Source of the DNA: a virus
Virus record (IMG/VR): IMGVR_UViG_3300039210_000264
Coordinates: 1 to 51,194 of that record
Length of the DNA: 51,194 nt
Direction: 5' to 3' (one strand)
The notes below the pieces were generated by a model, which had not been told where the DNA came from, ran no database searches, and saw only the letters and a program-made list of their open reading frames with translations. The translations under genes and the position numbers were made by a program. Position 1 is the stretch's first letter, and the number at the start of each line of letters is the position of its first letter. Positions 40,932 through 48,704 of the stretch are shown in pieces.

Positions 40932-41246
40932 ATGGAGAAGCTACCACGCAAATACCTGCTACTGCATCCGGCAGTAGTGCCCGCCAAGTGGCTGGAGCTT
41001 GCCGACATTCTGACAGACATGGACACGGCGGCAGCGCACGAAGTAGTAGAGGGCGCACAGGCCCGGGCCTGGTGGGCAGGGTGGAGTGACGTGCGCCCGC
41101 CGAACACGTATGTAAGGGTGCTAGGTAGCCCACCACCAGCCGACTTCGACGCGCTGTGCATTGACGACACCCTACACCGCGCTTATAATCGTGGCACTGA
41201 CACCCACCAATCGACACCTTCGCGCCATAGCCATACAGTCGTATAG
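40932..41246 (+). CDS. Hypothetical lysogenic-operon protein
   Basis: 104 residues, starting 3 nt after the repressor stop with a modest SD. Rich in Trp/Ala near the middle (HEVVEGAQARAWWAGWSDVR). No recognised motif. Co-transcribed with the repressor, so it may be made in lysogens. Confidence 0.65.
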   Translation: MEKLPRKYLLLHPAVVPAKWLELADILTDMDTAAAHEVVEGAQARAWWAGWSDVRPPNTYVRVLGSPPPADFDALCIDDTLHRAYNRGTDTHQSTPSRHSHTVV

Positions 41247-41256
41247 GGAGGAACAC

Positions 41257-41352
41257 ATGTACAAACAACCAAACCAACCTCAGCAGGCGCCAACAGCAGC
41301 GCTGGTCGAGCAAATAGCCAGCGCCACTAAGTGTGCTAATATAGGGCAGTAG
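41257..41352 (+). CDS. Tiny peptide gene
   Basis: 31 residues (MYKQPNQPQQAPTAALVEQI and a short end). SD GGAGG sits 5 nt before ATG and the frame lies neatly between two operon genes. It is too short for a fold; the Pro/Gln N-terminus is unusual. May be a small regulator or spacer gene. Confidence 0.5.
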   Translation: MYKQPNQPQQAPTAALVEQIASATKCANIGQ

Positions 41353-41362
41353 GGAACAACCA

Positions 41363-41752
41363 ATGCAAATAGTACAATCTGCTATCGGCTTCTTGCGTGT
41401 GATAGGCTGGTTCGTGCTGGTGGGTGCACTCATATTCAGCGCCGTCTATCTATTCAGTGGGCTGGGTAATGTGACGGATGCCTATAAAGGGCTTTACCTG
41501 CTTCTAGCCGTGAGCATCCTGTTAGGTGGAATATTCGTGTGGGCGGTCTGCATTACGCTGGCGGCCATTACGGAGAACTCTATTGTCAGCCGCGACATAC
41601 TACAGCATGCAGGGCTGCGGTGGCTACGCGAGCGTGCGCACGCCGAGCTACCCCTACGCTATCAGATATACGATAACCACGCAGACCCCGTTGTAAAGCC
41701 TGCCTATCGTGATACGCGCGTAACCCGCCACGCTTTAAGTAAAATCACGTAG
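41363..41752 (+). CDS. Two-TM membrane protein of the lysogenic operon
   Basis: 129 residues. Two clear transmembrane helices (VIGWFVLVGALIFSAVYLF; LYLLLAVSILLGGIFVWAV) are followed by a charged cytoplasmic tail. Placed between repressor and integrase, and thus made in the lysogen. Small membrane proteins in this spot are often superinfection-exclusion factors, but this is inference. Confidence 0.7.
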   Translation: MQIVQSAIGFLRVIGWFVLVGALIFSAVYLFSGLGNVTDAYKGLYLLLAVSILLGGIFVWAVCITLAAITENSIVSRDILQHAGLRWLRERAHAELPLRYQIYDNHADPVVKPAYRDTRVTRHALSKIT

Positions 41753-41764
41753 GGGTACACAGCC

Positions 41765-42925
41765 ATGCCAAGAACCAGGAAACGTCGGCACAGGGCCAGT
41801 GGCGAAGGCACGATCTTTCAGCGCAAGGATGCCCGTTGGGTCGCCCAGACAGCGCCCCTGCCCCATCTCAATGGCGAGCGCAAAGCCTTCTACGGCAAGA
41901 CCTCGCAGGAGGCCCGCGAGAAACGCGCTGCGTACCTGGCAACCCTCCCCCGGCAGGCCAACCTCTCCTCGCAAAACTGGACGCTCGACGAGTGGATGGA
42001 CTACTGGCTCGAAAACGTAGTGCGCCGGAATCGCCGCGCCATCACACATCGAAATTATGAAGTCGTTATCACCAACCACATCGTCCCCCTCCTGGGCCAC
42101 CTCCGCCTACGCGAGCTTACCCTGCCCCACATAGAGAATTGGCTTGCCGAACTCCATACGGCACACCACCTGTCGAGCCAGTCAATACGCAACGTTTACG
42201 CCGTGCTCAGGGCTGCTCTCAACCATGCAGTCAAATCCGACCTCGTAATTCGCAACGTCGCTACCCTGGCCGATATGCCCAGGAGCGATACCCACAAGGC
42301 CCGACACCTTACCCCAGTTGAGTCCCGCGCGCTCCTGCGGGCCGTAAAGGGCGACCGCCTCGAAGCCCTGTTCGTCTTGTGCCTCTCCCTGGGCTTGCGT
42401 CGTGGCGAGGTGCTGGGCCTCACCTGGGACGACGTAGACCTCGACAAGGGCATCGTTCATATTCAGCACACCCGCTATCCCGTCAGAGGCGCCGACATAA
42501 TCGAAAACCCGAAGACCAGGGCCTCGCAGAGACACCAGGGCCTACCCAGCGTCACCCGCCAGTCGCTCCGGACGCACCGTGCCCGCCAGCAGCAAGAGCG
42601 CCTAAGACTGGGCGCCAAATGGCGGGGGCAGAACTATGTGTTCACCAATATCCGGGGCGCGCCCATGTCCACCAACATGTTCCGCTACCACCTCGACAAG
42701 GCTGTGAAGCGAGCGGGCATCGAGTCGTTGCACATCCACGGTCTGCGTCACACCGCCGTCTCGCTCATGATCAGGCAAAAGGTGGACATCAAAGTGATCT
42801 CCGAGGCTATAGGCCACACCAACATCGCCACTACGCTCGACATCTACGGTCACGTTTACGATGAGCAGCGCCGAGAAATGGCCGAGGCAATGGACGCGAT
42901 CCTGACCGACGAAAACATAATTTAG
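41765..42925 (+). CDS. int: Tyrosine recombinase (integrase)
   Basis: 386 residues. The N-terminal arm-binding domain is short and basic (MPRTRKRRHRASGEGTIFQR). A SAM-like core-binding domain follows (TLDEWMDYWLENVVRRNRRA). The catalytic domain has Arg in LGLRRGEVLGL (~212), Lys in ENPKTRASQ (~249), His-x-x-Arg in HIHGLRHTAVSL (~325-328), His in IGHTNIATTL (~349) and the nucleophile Tyr in DIYGHV (~360). It is followed by a likely attP. It would integrate and, with an excisionase, excise the prophage. Confidence 0.97.
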   Translation: MPRTRKRRHRASGEGTIFQRKDARWVAQTAPLPHLNGERKAFYGKTSQEAREKRAAYLATLPRQANLSSQNWTLDEWMDYWLENVVRRNRRAITHRNYEVVITNHIVPLLGHLRLRELTLPHIENWLAELHTAHHLSSQSIRNVYAVLRAALNHAVKSDLVIRNVATLADMPRSDTHKARHLTPVESRALLRAVKGDRLEALFVLCLSLGLRRGEVLGLTWDDVDLDKGIVHIQHTRYPVRGADIIENPKTRASQRHQGLPSVTRQSLRTHRARQQQERLRLGAKWRGQNYVFTNIRGAPMSTNMFRYHLDKAVKRAGIESLHIHGLRHTAVSLMIRQKVDIKVISEAIGHTNIATTLDIYGHVYDEQRREMAEAMDAILTDENII

Positions 42926-42934
42926 GGGCGTGTT

Positions 42935-43191
42935 GCTGTCAGGTCGCTGTCAATTCGTTGTTCCAAACCTACCCACCCACCCCAGAGAGGCCGAAATCAG
43001 GCACAAAAATAGCGCCCAGCAGTGGAGCGCTATTCAGTTAGGGTACATTCTACTATATTACGCGACGATTCCTTCGAGGGCAACTTAACTAAGCCTGGTG
43101 CATGGGAGTTGCACTATTTGGGGGTGCAGCCCCTCCAAAGGCCGGGCTAATTAACCGAGGAACAGAGGGCTACGCTGTCAAGATGCTGTCA
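42935..43191. promoter_or_regulatory. Probable attP region with paired arm-type repeats
   Basis: GCTGTCA-N4-GCTGTCA occurs at 42935-42952 and again at 43174-43191, in the same orientation and with the same 11-bp spacing, flanking about 220 bp. Between them GTGCA-TGGGAGT-TGCAC (43098-43114) is an inverted repeat with a 7-bp centre, like a tyrosine recombinase core. Location just downstream of int fits attP; the core is not proven. Confidence 0.65.
43005..43034 (-). terminator. Terminator between int and the minus-strand accessory genes
   Basis: AATAGCGC (43008-43015) and GCGCTATT (43027-43034) form an 8-bp stem with an 11-nt loop. On the minus strand T-rich sequence follows at 43009-43005. 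It would stop transcripts from the accessory genes before they reach int, and lies inside the probable attP. Confidence 0.7.
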
Positions 43192-43223
43192 TCCGGCACT
43201 GTCGTCAACGGTTGCCAGATACA

Positions 43224-43433
43224 TCAACGAGCCGCATACTCGTTCAGCCGCCGCAGAGCCTCACGTACACCACGCGACAAGTAGCCGCCGCCTAGCTCGC
43301 GGAGCTGGTCGGCGTCCTCGGCTGTCATGGTGAGCGTGTGCTTTGTCATCCGAGGCACACCCGTTTCTTCCGCGCTCTTCCGGCCAGCGCCGGGTCGCTT
43401 GCCTCCGTGTCTAATGTTGATAGTCTTCGTCAA
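43224..43433 (-). CDS. Small DNA-binding-like protein (GKRPGAGRK type)
   Basis: 69 residues from TTG 43433, with GGGGGG 7 nt upstream. GGKRPGAGRKSAEETGVPR is a basic, AT-hook-like motif seen in many small phage regulators. The C-terminal half (LTMTAEDADQLRELGGGYLS) fits a ribbon-helix-helix. It lies next to attP and might influence integration or excision; not established. Confidence 0.6.
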   Translation of the reverse strand: MTKTINIRHGGKRPGAGRKSAEETGVPRMTKHTLTMTAEDADQLRELGGGYLSRGVREALRRLNEYAAR

Positions 43434-43656
43434 TTTGCGGCCCCCCTTTTCTCCCCTCTATTATACGCTCATGGGCCGCCTCGCACTCTTCGCAGAAATA
43501 GTAGAAGGAGATGCCCTTCACCCCGCCGGCGTTCCAACGCACACTATTGCAAACCACAGCGCGCGCTTCGCAAATGACGCCCTATTGGTACCCCTGGCAT
43601 TTGATCCTCGGTTGATCCTCCACCTGGAGGGTGCGGCGTTCCGTAATACTTGCCAT
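43411..43656 (-). pseudogene. Cysteine-rich protein interrupted by an in-frame amber codon
   Basis: From ATG 43656 with a G-rich SD, 24 codons are followed by TAG at 43584-43582. The same frame then continues for 56 more codons to TAG at 43411. The rejoined protein has paired cysteines (KCQGYQ|amber|GVICEARAVVCN, then YFCEECEAAHERI), as in the other small zinc-ribbon genes. Other genes use TAG as a real stop, so general amber recoding is unlikely. It is a recent nonsense mutation, a sequencing error, or readthrough. Confidence 0.7.
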
Positions 43657-43709
43657 TGCCCCCCCTTTCGAGTTGGGCGCGATCGTGGTGGCCGCGCCCT
43701 GGCTTTTGT

Positions 43710-44078
43710 CTAAGCACACAGCCGGCAGTGGTGATCCTGCCAATCATCGCACTTGACCACGAACGGCGTGCTGACCCACACCGGATGCTCTATGCACTTG
43801 ACTATGGCGGCCGGTATGCGCTCCGGCTCGACCCAGCATATCGTCAACGACTCCAACTGCTCGACCATGTATAGGCCCTCGCCCCCGGCCAGCACCCTGC
43901 AAATCGCCAGCTCCGACCCGCTGCCATCGAACGCATCGTTGAGCAGCAGGTACGTCGTCCCCTCGTGTTCGACCCTGTAGCTGTTGCAAGCCACCCAGGA
44001 AGCCGTACGCTCGAAGTCCGCCTTGATCTCTTCCAGCGTGGCCGGCTTCACACTAAACCGCCGTATCTTGTGTATCAT
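43710..44078 (-). CDS. Hypothetical accessory protein
   Basis: 122 residues with SD AGGAG. ATLEEIKADFERTASWVACN then a beta-rich middle (TTYLLLNDAFDGSGSELAIC) and WVEPERIPAAIVKCI. No family recognised. Part of the minus-strand accessory block between the methyltransferase and attP. Confidence 0.7.
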   Translation of the reverse strand: MIHKIRRFSVKPATLEEIKADFERTASWVACNSYRVEHEGTTYLLLNDAFDGSGSELAICRVLAGGEGLYMVEQLESLTICWVEPERIPAAIVKCIEHPVWVSTPFVVKCDDWQDHHCRLCA

Positions 44079-44132
44079 CGTCTTTCTCCTATGGATGTGG
44101 GGCGCGGTCGCGGGGGCCGCGCCCTGCTACTG

Positions 44133-44849
44133 CTATCTAAACGCGACCCAGAGATCGCATCCCAGTCCTACCACAGCCCGCGTACCCGCCGTGCCGATGC
44201 CCATGCGATTGGTTTTACGGACGGGCGATCCCTCTTTTAGAAGAGGCCACAATTCGTTGATGTAATCTGTCCAGTCATCATGCCGACTCTTTGTGAAGTC
44301 TGTATTGAGGAAAAACAGCCGCCCCATTCCGTCAACAGCATCCGGCGACTCCGTCCCGTAATACTCCCCGGCAAACCGACCCTCGAAGAAATACCGCGCC
44401 AGGTTGTCAACGTGTTCTACCGCGCAAGGTTTGGATGTCATGAGCGCCAGCCCGTACCCGTCGCTCTCGAAACTCTTGTAATCGTACCAACTGTGCTCCC
44501 CATCCGGGCACACGTCCGGGTTCTGGTCCAGCCACCCCGCGAAACTGACCTCATCTCGAAACCACGCCGGCAGCTTCTCGCCTATCAAAAAGCGCTGTAC
44601 CTCTACGATCTCGCCACACTCGAACGCCGACTCGAAGAACACTCGGAACGAATAGGCATCCTGCCTATCGACCTGGACTTGTAGGAGCGCTAGCGCCCGC
44701 TCGGTGCAACGGTACGCCATACCGTCTATAGCAAACGTGCATTCCCGCCCGCAACTGTGAGCGAGGGGAGGCATCAAGGCTGTGCCACACGCAGGGCAGT
44801 GAATTACAACCGCCTTGCTTTTCGTTGATTCTCTTGATATAATCTTCAT
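44133..44849 (-). CDS. Zinc-ribbon protein of the accessory block
   Basis: 238 residues from ATG 44849 with SD AAAGGAG. N-terminal ribbon HCPACGTALMPPLAHSCGRE. The rest includes acidic and aromatic stretches (CGEIVEVQRFLIGEKLPAWF; NPDVCPDGEHSWYDYKSFES). No family recognised. It is first behind a well-formed promoter, so expressed, possibly in the prophage. Confidence 0.7.
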   Translation of the reverse strand: MKIISRESTKSKAVVIHCPACGTALMPPLAHSCGRECTFAIDGMAYRCTERALALLQVQVDRQDAYSFRVFFESAFECGEIVEVQRFLIGEKLPAWFRDEVSFAGWLDQNPDVCPDGEHSWYDYKSFESDGYGLALMTSKPCAVEHVDNLARYFFEGRFAGEYYGTESPDAVDGMGRLFFLNTDFTKSRHDDWTDYINELWPLLKEGSPVRKTNRMGIGTAGTRAVVGLGCDLWVAFR

Positions 44850-44933
44850 TGCAATCTCCTTTACCGGGGTTGTGTGCGGACGGTGTGGCCTCAAGAACTA
44901 AACCGTCCGCTTTTCTTATTGTTTCTACCTTAT

Positions 44934-44963
44934 AAGTATATCATACTTTTATCAAGATTGCAA
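44934..44963 (-). promoter_or_regulatory. Promoter with overlapping operator for the accessory block
   Basis: On the minus strand TTGCAA (44963-44958), 17 bp, TATACT (44940-44935). The inverted repeat AAGTAT-ATC-ATACTT (44934-44948) overlaps the -10, a likely repressor site. It drives the zinc-ribbon gene at 44849. Confidence 0.7.
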
Positions 44964-44974
44964 GGGTTTTAGGC

Positions 44975-44993
44975 ACGAATATCCGATATTCGT
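44975..44993. promoter_or_regulatory. 19-bp palindrome upstream of the methyltransferase
   Basis: ACGAATATCCGATATTCGT is a perfect inverted repeat about a central C. It lies between the accessory promoter and the methyltransferase start (45135), in the divergent control region. It resembles an operator for a regulator of one or both sides. Confidence 0.6.
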
Positions 44994-45134
44994 TTGCTTG
45001 CCGTGCCTGTTTTGGGCAGCAAAAAGCCCGCCTTGCCAGCCGGCCCGCCAGAGCGTAAAATGAAGACCACCGCACCGGCCCACATAGAGCCGGTCATTCT
45101 TCGCTATTGCACTGCACCAGGAGGCCCCCACGCC

Positions 45135-46649
45135 ATGCCGGAACAAGAACCCGCACAAGTAGCCAATACCCTATACTACGGCGACAACCTGCCTATCCTG
45201 AAAGAGCATATACGCACCGAGTCTGTAGACCTCGTATATCTCGACCCGCCCTTCAACTCGAACCGCAACTACAACGTCCTCTTCCGCGACGAGAGGGGCA
45301 CCGAGTCGGAGGCGCAGATCACAGCCTTCGAGGACACCTGGCACTGGGGAGAAGACGCCGAGCGCACCTACCACGACCTCGTGACCGGCGCGCCCGACCG
45401 CGTGTCAAAGATGATAGCCGCCCTGCGAGACTTCGTAGGCACTAATCAGATGATGGCCTACCTCGTGATGATGGCCGCCCGCCTGGTCGAGCTTCACCGC
45501 GTCCTAAAGCCTACGGGGAGCCTGTACCTCCACTGCGATCCCACGGCAAGCCACTACCTGAAGATAATGTTGGACGCGTTATTTGAGCCGATGAACTTTA
45601 GGAATGAAATCATTTGGAGCTATAAAAGGTACACAGCGAGCAGCAATAGGTTTCAGCGTCTCCATGACGACATCCTACTTTACGGCAAAGGTCAGCAGGT
45701 TACTTTCAATGACATTAGAGAAGAATATGGTGAGAAATCGGGCGTTGCTGACTCTCACTATAAGCAAGATGAAGATGGTCGTTGGTATCGTTGGCAGAAG
45801 CGACGGGGTCAGGAAGCGTATAAGGTTTATCTGTCAGAAGGCCGTCGTTTGGGTGACGTATGGGAGATACCAATCATCAATGCATCAGCGAAGGAACGAC
45901 TCGGCTACCCCACCCAAAAACCTCTCGCCCTCCTGGAGCGCATCATCGAGGCGAGCAGCAACCCCGGCGACGTCGTGCTCGACCCCTTCGCCGGGTGCGG
46001 AACGACCGTAGCCGCCGCTCAGAAGCTCGGCAGGCGCTGGATAGGCATAGACATCACCCATCTCTCCATCGCCCTCCTCAAATACCGTCTGGTGGCGATG
46101 TACCCCGGCATTACGTTCAAGGTGGTGGGTGAGCCGCCAGACATCGGTGCAGCTCGTCAGCTTGCGCAGGATGACCGCTACCAGTTCCAGTGGTGGGCGC
46201 TCTCACTCGTGCACGCCAAGCCCCTGGGCGGCCAGGAGGGGAGCAAAGAGGGCAAGAAGGGGTCTGACCGTGGCATAGACGGCGTGATCAACTTCTTCGA
46301 CGACAACACGGGCAAGCCCAGGCGCGTGCTGGTGCAGGTCAAGAGCGGGCACGTCAAGTCAGGCGATGTGCGCGACCTCCGGGGCACAGTCGAGCGAGAG
46401 GGCGCAGCTATGGGCGTCTTCATCACCCTCGAAGCCTTCACCAGCGAGATGAGCAGGGAGGCAGTCAGCACCGGCTACTACACGTCCGAGGGCTGGGGGA
46501 AAGACTACCCGCGCATCCAAATCCTCTCCATCGCCGACCTGCTCCGTGGTGCCGAGGTCAAGATGCCGCCCGCGTTCGGCACATTCAAGGAAGCGCAGCG
46601 TGTCAAGGCGCAGGGCCAGCAGTTGGGGTTCGGCGAACTGGACGATTAG
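45135..46649 (+). CDS. Beta-class DNA methyltransferase fused to an Mrr-like nuclease domain
   Basis: 504 residues from ATG 45135, with AGGAGG 10 nt upstream; an upstream TTG at 44994 lacks signals. Motif IV DPPF is at 37-40 and the SAM-binding FAGCGTT at about 285-291, the beta-type order, with a variable target-recognition region between. The last ~170 residues contain KGSDRGIDGVINF (~379) and VLVQVKSGHVKSG (~397-409), the D...(Q)xK core of Mrr-like PD-(D/E)XK nucleases, then ITLEAFTSEMSREAVSTGYY. It may modify and cut DNA, or the second domain may only bind or mark. It is the only plus-strand gene away from the int operon. Confidence 0.85.
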   Translation: MPEQEPAQVANTLYYGDNLPILKEHIRTESVDLVYLDPPFNSNRNYNVLFRDERGTESEAQITAFEDTWHWGEDAERTYHDLVTGAPDRVSKMIAALRDFVGTNQMMAYLVMMAARLVELHRVLKPTGSLYLHCDPTASHYLKIMLDALFEPMNFRNEIIWSYKRYTASSNRFQRLHDDILLYGKGQQVTFNDIREEYGEKSGVADSHYKQDEDGRWYRWQKRRGQEAYKVYLSEGRRLGDVWEIPIINASAKERLGYPTQKPLALLERIIEASSNPGDVVLDPFAGCGTTVAAAQKLGRRWIGIDITHLSIALLKYRLVAMYPGITFKVVGEPPDIGAARQLAQDDRYQFQWWALSLVHAKPLGGQEGSKEGKKGSDRGIDGVINFFDDNTGKPRRVLVQVKSGHVKSGDVRDLRGTVEREGAAMGVFITLEAFTSEMSREAVSTGYYTSEGWGKDYPRIQILSIADLLRGAEVKMPPAFGTFKEAQRVKAQGQQLGFGELDD

Positions 46650-46676
46650 AGGGGTACGCTAATATACTTGGCGCAC

Positions 46677-47576
46677 CTACGAAGCCAGCCAGGCCCCCAG
46701 CTCCACGTAACATTGCGGATCGCGCATAATCATGTTCGACCAACTTTGATCCACCCGGCCATTGCTCACGAACGGGCAGAAGCTCTTGATAGGCCCTGAC
46801 CACGGCTGAGCGGCCAGTAGGTCATACATCCGCATGACGGCCAGCATCCTCTGCACGTCTGTGAGCACCATTGACTTGACCGAGATCTCGTTTATCCACG
46901 CCTCCCCTTGTATGCGCTCCAATTCAATCCCCACGCGCCACAGGAGGCGGTTCTCGTCTTCGGGACTGGTATAGCTGTGGCAGTAAGCGTGCATACCGGC
47001 AGGCCCGCCGTTGTACACCTCGCCGCACGCTCTTGCCCAACTCTGCCGGCCAGGCTCCGGCGCGTCCCTCGGGGTCAGCCTTCGGTGCGACCAGCCAGGC
47101 GCGACCGTCACGATGCCCATCGGTGTGAGCAGTTTGCGCATCTCGCCGACCGCGTACTGGTGCAGCCACAAGCGCCCCTGCGGGAAGTTGGCCTCCGGTG
47201 CGTTCCCCCATTCGTGCCCATCGCCCCGCGTCAGGTCGTACTCTATCTCCGGCTCATTCCCCGCTATTGCAGCCTCGACCACCAACCCCGGCACATCCTG
47301 CCGGATCTCGCTGAGTTGCCGGGCGATCCGCGCGCGACCGTCTGCCGTGTAGTACGAGCCGTTCACATCTTGCTGGTTGCCCCGCGACGGCTCCTCGATG
47401 CGGAATATGACCGACACGCCCTCAGCAGCCAGCCGGTGCAACTGCTCCCGCCGGTTGTAACCGACCCCCAGGAACAACTGCACGCGATGGATGCCGCTTA
47501 CAGCACGATTGTTGTGGTCCTGTTCGGCCATTTCGTCAGGGAAGAAAAGACACCACGTACCCGATTTCTTTTGCAC
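46677..47576 (-). CDS. Glycoside-hydrolase-like protein, probable second lysin
   Basis: 299 residues from GTG 47576 with AAGGGGTG upstream; a TTG one codon earlier is less likely. The pattern is a TIM barrel of the clan A type: NEPE in VEAAIAGNEPEIEYD (acid/base after beta-4) and Glu in AWINEISVKS (nucleophile after beta-7), with GVSVIFRIEEPSRGNQ and GIVTVAPGWSHRR between. It is the last gene of the lysis operon, so it probably degrades host wall glycan; an adsorption or surface-glycan role is also possible. Its leader carries a parS-like palindrome. Confidence 0.65.
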   Translation of the reverse strand: MQKKSGTWCLFFPDEMAEQDHNNRAVSGIHRVQLFLGVGYNRREQLHRLAAEGVSVIFRIEEPSRGNQQDVNGSYYTADGRARIARQLSEIRQDVPGLVVEAAIAGNEPEIEYDLTRGDGHEWGNAPEANFPQGRLWLHQYAVGEMRKLLTPMGIVTVAPGWSHRRLTPRDAPEPGRQSWARACGEVYNGGPAGMHAYCHSYTSPEDENRLLWRVGIELERIQGEAWINEISVKSMVLTDVQRMLAVMRMYDLLAAQPWSGPIKSFCPFVSNGRVDQSWSNMIMRDPQCYVELGAWLAS

Positions 47577-47588
47577 CAAAACACCCCT

Positions 47589-47604
47589 TATTCCACGTGA
47601 AATA
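47589..47604. promoter_or_regulatory. parS-like site 2 (13 of 16 match)
   Basis: TATTCCACGTGAAATA differs from parS TGTTTCACGTGAAACA at positions 2, 5 and 15. On the minus strand it runs directly into the AAGGGGTG SD of the glycoside-hydrolase-like gene. Confidence 0.6.
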
Positions 47605-47608
47605 CGAA

Positions 47609-47983
47609 CTATGCCGCCCGCAGCTTGCCCTCAGCCTCGATAGCCACCGCCACGCGTCCCAGGTAAGCCGACGCGAGCGCGACCGCGGCCCGTTCCATCG
47701 AGGGCCACGCCTGCAATGAGAACGCGCCGAACGTGACCCAGCCATCAGCAACCTGACGGACAGATCCCACGTGCCGGTCAAACTCGCCGTCCGCTATGCC
47801 CACCAGGTAGAGCCGAGGATCGCCGCTGCGATACAGCACGATCTCGGTCCCTACCAGGTAGAGCCTGTGGTGAACGCATATCTTCACAGGCTCCTGCCAG
47901 GCCACTTCCAGCATGTGCCGCATGCCCAGCTGGCCTTTGTGCGGGAGTTTGGTTTTGCTCATTGCGGCGGTCAGCTTGTCCAT
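47609..47983 (-). CDS. Hypothetical lysis-region protein
   Basis: 124 residues from ATG 47983, overlapping the previous stop by 1 nt. Beta-rich (ICVHHRLYLVGTEIVLYRSG; RLYLVGIADGEFDRHVG). No recognised family. It lies between the helix-hairpin-helix gene and the glycoside-hydrolase gene. Confidence 0.65.
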   Translation of the reverse strand: MDKLTAAMSKTKLPHKGQLGMRHMLEVAWQEPVKICVHHRLYLVGTEIVLYRSGDPRLYLVGIADGEFDRHVGSVRQVADGWVTFGAFSLQAWPSMERAAVALASAYLGRVAVAIEAEGKLRAA

Positions 47984-48222
47984 CACGCCGCCATTCCGGT
48001 CAACGCGATCCAGGTTGCCGCATCAAGCGATAGCAGCCACACCAGAAGCCGCGCGCGCTGGGGGCCTATGCCGTTAATTGGCGTGAGGTCTTTGGGTTGT
48101 ATGCCCTTGTCGTATCGCGCCACGAGCTCAGCGCGCGACGTGATATGCAAGATAGAGATGATGATCGGTATCTGCCAGGCGTGCTGGCCGGGCGGTAAAG
48201 TCGTTGAATTGGTTGTGTTCAT
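47983..48222 (-). CDS. Helix-hairpin-helix-like small protein
   Basis: 79 residues from ATG 48222 with GGAGG 5 nt upstream; the longer start at 48234 would overlap the parS-like palindrome. LTPINGIGPQRARLLVWLLS is a helix-hairpin-helix motif (G-I-G-P-x-x-A), which binds DNA non-specifically. It is not a typical lysis gene, and the palindrome just before it suggests it is under a special control. Confidence 0.65.
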   Translation of the reverse strand: MNTTNSTTLPPGQHAWQIPIIISILHITSRAELVARYDKGIQPKDLTPINGIGPQRARLLVWLLSLDAATWIALTGMAA

Positions 48223-48232
48223 TTCAGCCTCC

Positions 48233-48250
48233 ATATTTCACGTGAAATAT
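48233..48250. promoter_or_regulatory. parS-like site 1 (18-bp perfect palindrome)
   Basis: ATATTTCACGTGAAATAT is a perfect palindrome. The inner 16 bases match parS TGTTTCACGTGAAACA at 14 of 16; the two differences are symmetric. The outer ATTT/AAAT matches the Noc site instead, so it combines parS and Noc-type features. It abuts the GGAGG of the helix-hairpin-helix gene. Confidence 0.75.
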
Positions 48251-48293
48251 CAATTGATTGATATTTAGCCATCTGGCAACCGTTGGCACTTGT

Positions 48294-48641
48294 TTAGCCC
48301 ATCAGAGGTTTCCACACCTTCAGGTAGAGGAATTGACTGCCGATCAGCACCTGTAGAGCAGCAAAGACTTTTTCGTACAGTGTCTCCCAGTCCCAGGCCG
48401 CGGCCCCGAGCGTGGCCTGTATTGCGTACACACCGATGATGATCACGAACGGCAGGGAATAGGCCAGCACCGTCTTCGCGAAGTCACCCAGCTCGACGTG
48501 CTTCCATCTCTGCCAGCCCCAGATGACCAGCCCGATGATGAACGCGGTAGCTGCTGACCAGCCCGCTTCGGTTGCCAGCCATGCCAGCAGCCCTAAGAAC
48601 GTCGAGGGGTCCGGATTTGCTAGTTGTTGAATTAGTCCCAT
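48294..48641 (-). CDS. Holin-like membrane protein
   Basis: 115 residues with AGGAGG upstream. About three hydrophobic helices (ATAFIIGLVIWGWQRW; VLAYSLPFVIIIGVYAIQ; FAALQVLIGSQFLYLKVW) and a position directly after the amidase gene fit a phage holin. Signal for lysis timing is not visible. Confidence 0.7.
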   Translation of the reverse strand: MGLIQQLANPDPSTFLGLLAWLATEAGWSAATAFIIGLVIWGWQRWKHVELGDFAKTVLAYSLPFVIIIGVYAIQATLGAAAWDWETLYEKVFAALQVLIGSQFLYLKVWKPLMG

Positions 48642-48704
48642 TGTCTTCTCTTGCCTCCTATTGGTATTTACTATTGGTAGTGGTTATTGGCCGATCCTGT
48701 AGAG

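Noticed and set aside
42926-43223. tRNA gene or fragment at attP
   Set aside because: I looked for a T-arm and acceptor-like end and saw only GC-rich hairpins; no cloverleaf can be drawn.
43582-43584. Amber recoding of the whole genome
   Set aside because: Integrase, chaperone, fibre and other genes end normally with TAG, so only this one gene is affected.
44994-45134. N-terminal extension of the methyltransferase from TTG 44994
   Set aside because: It has no SD, overlaps the palindrome region and adds sequence unlike the family; ATG 45135 has AGGAGG.
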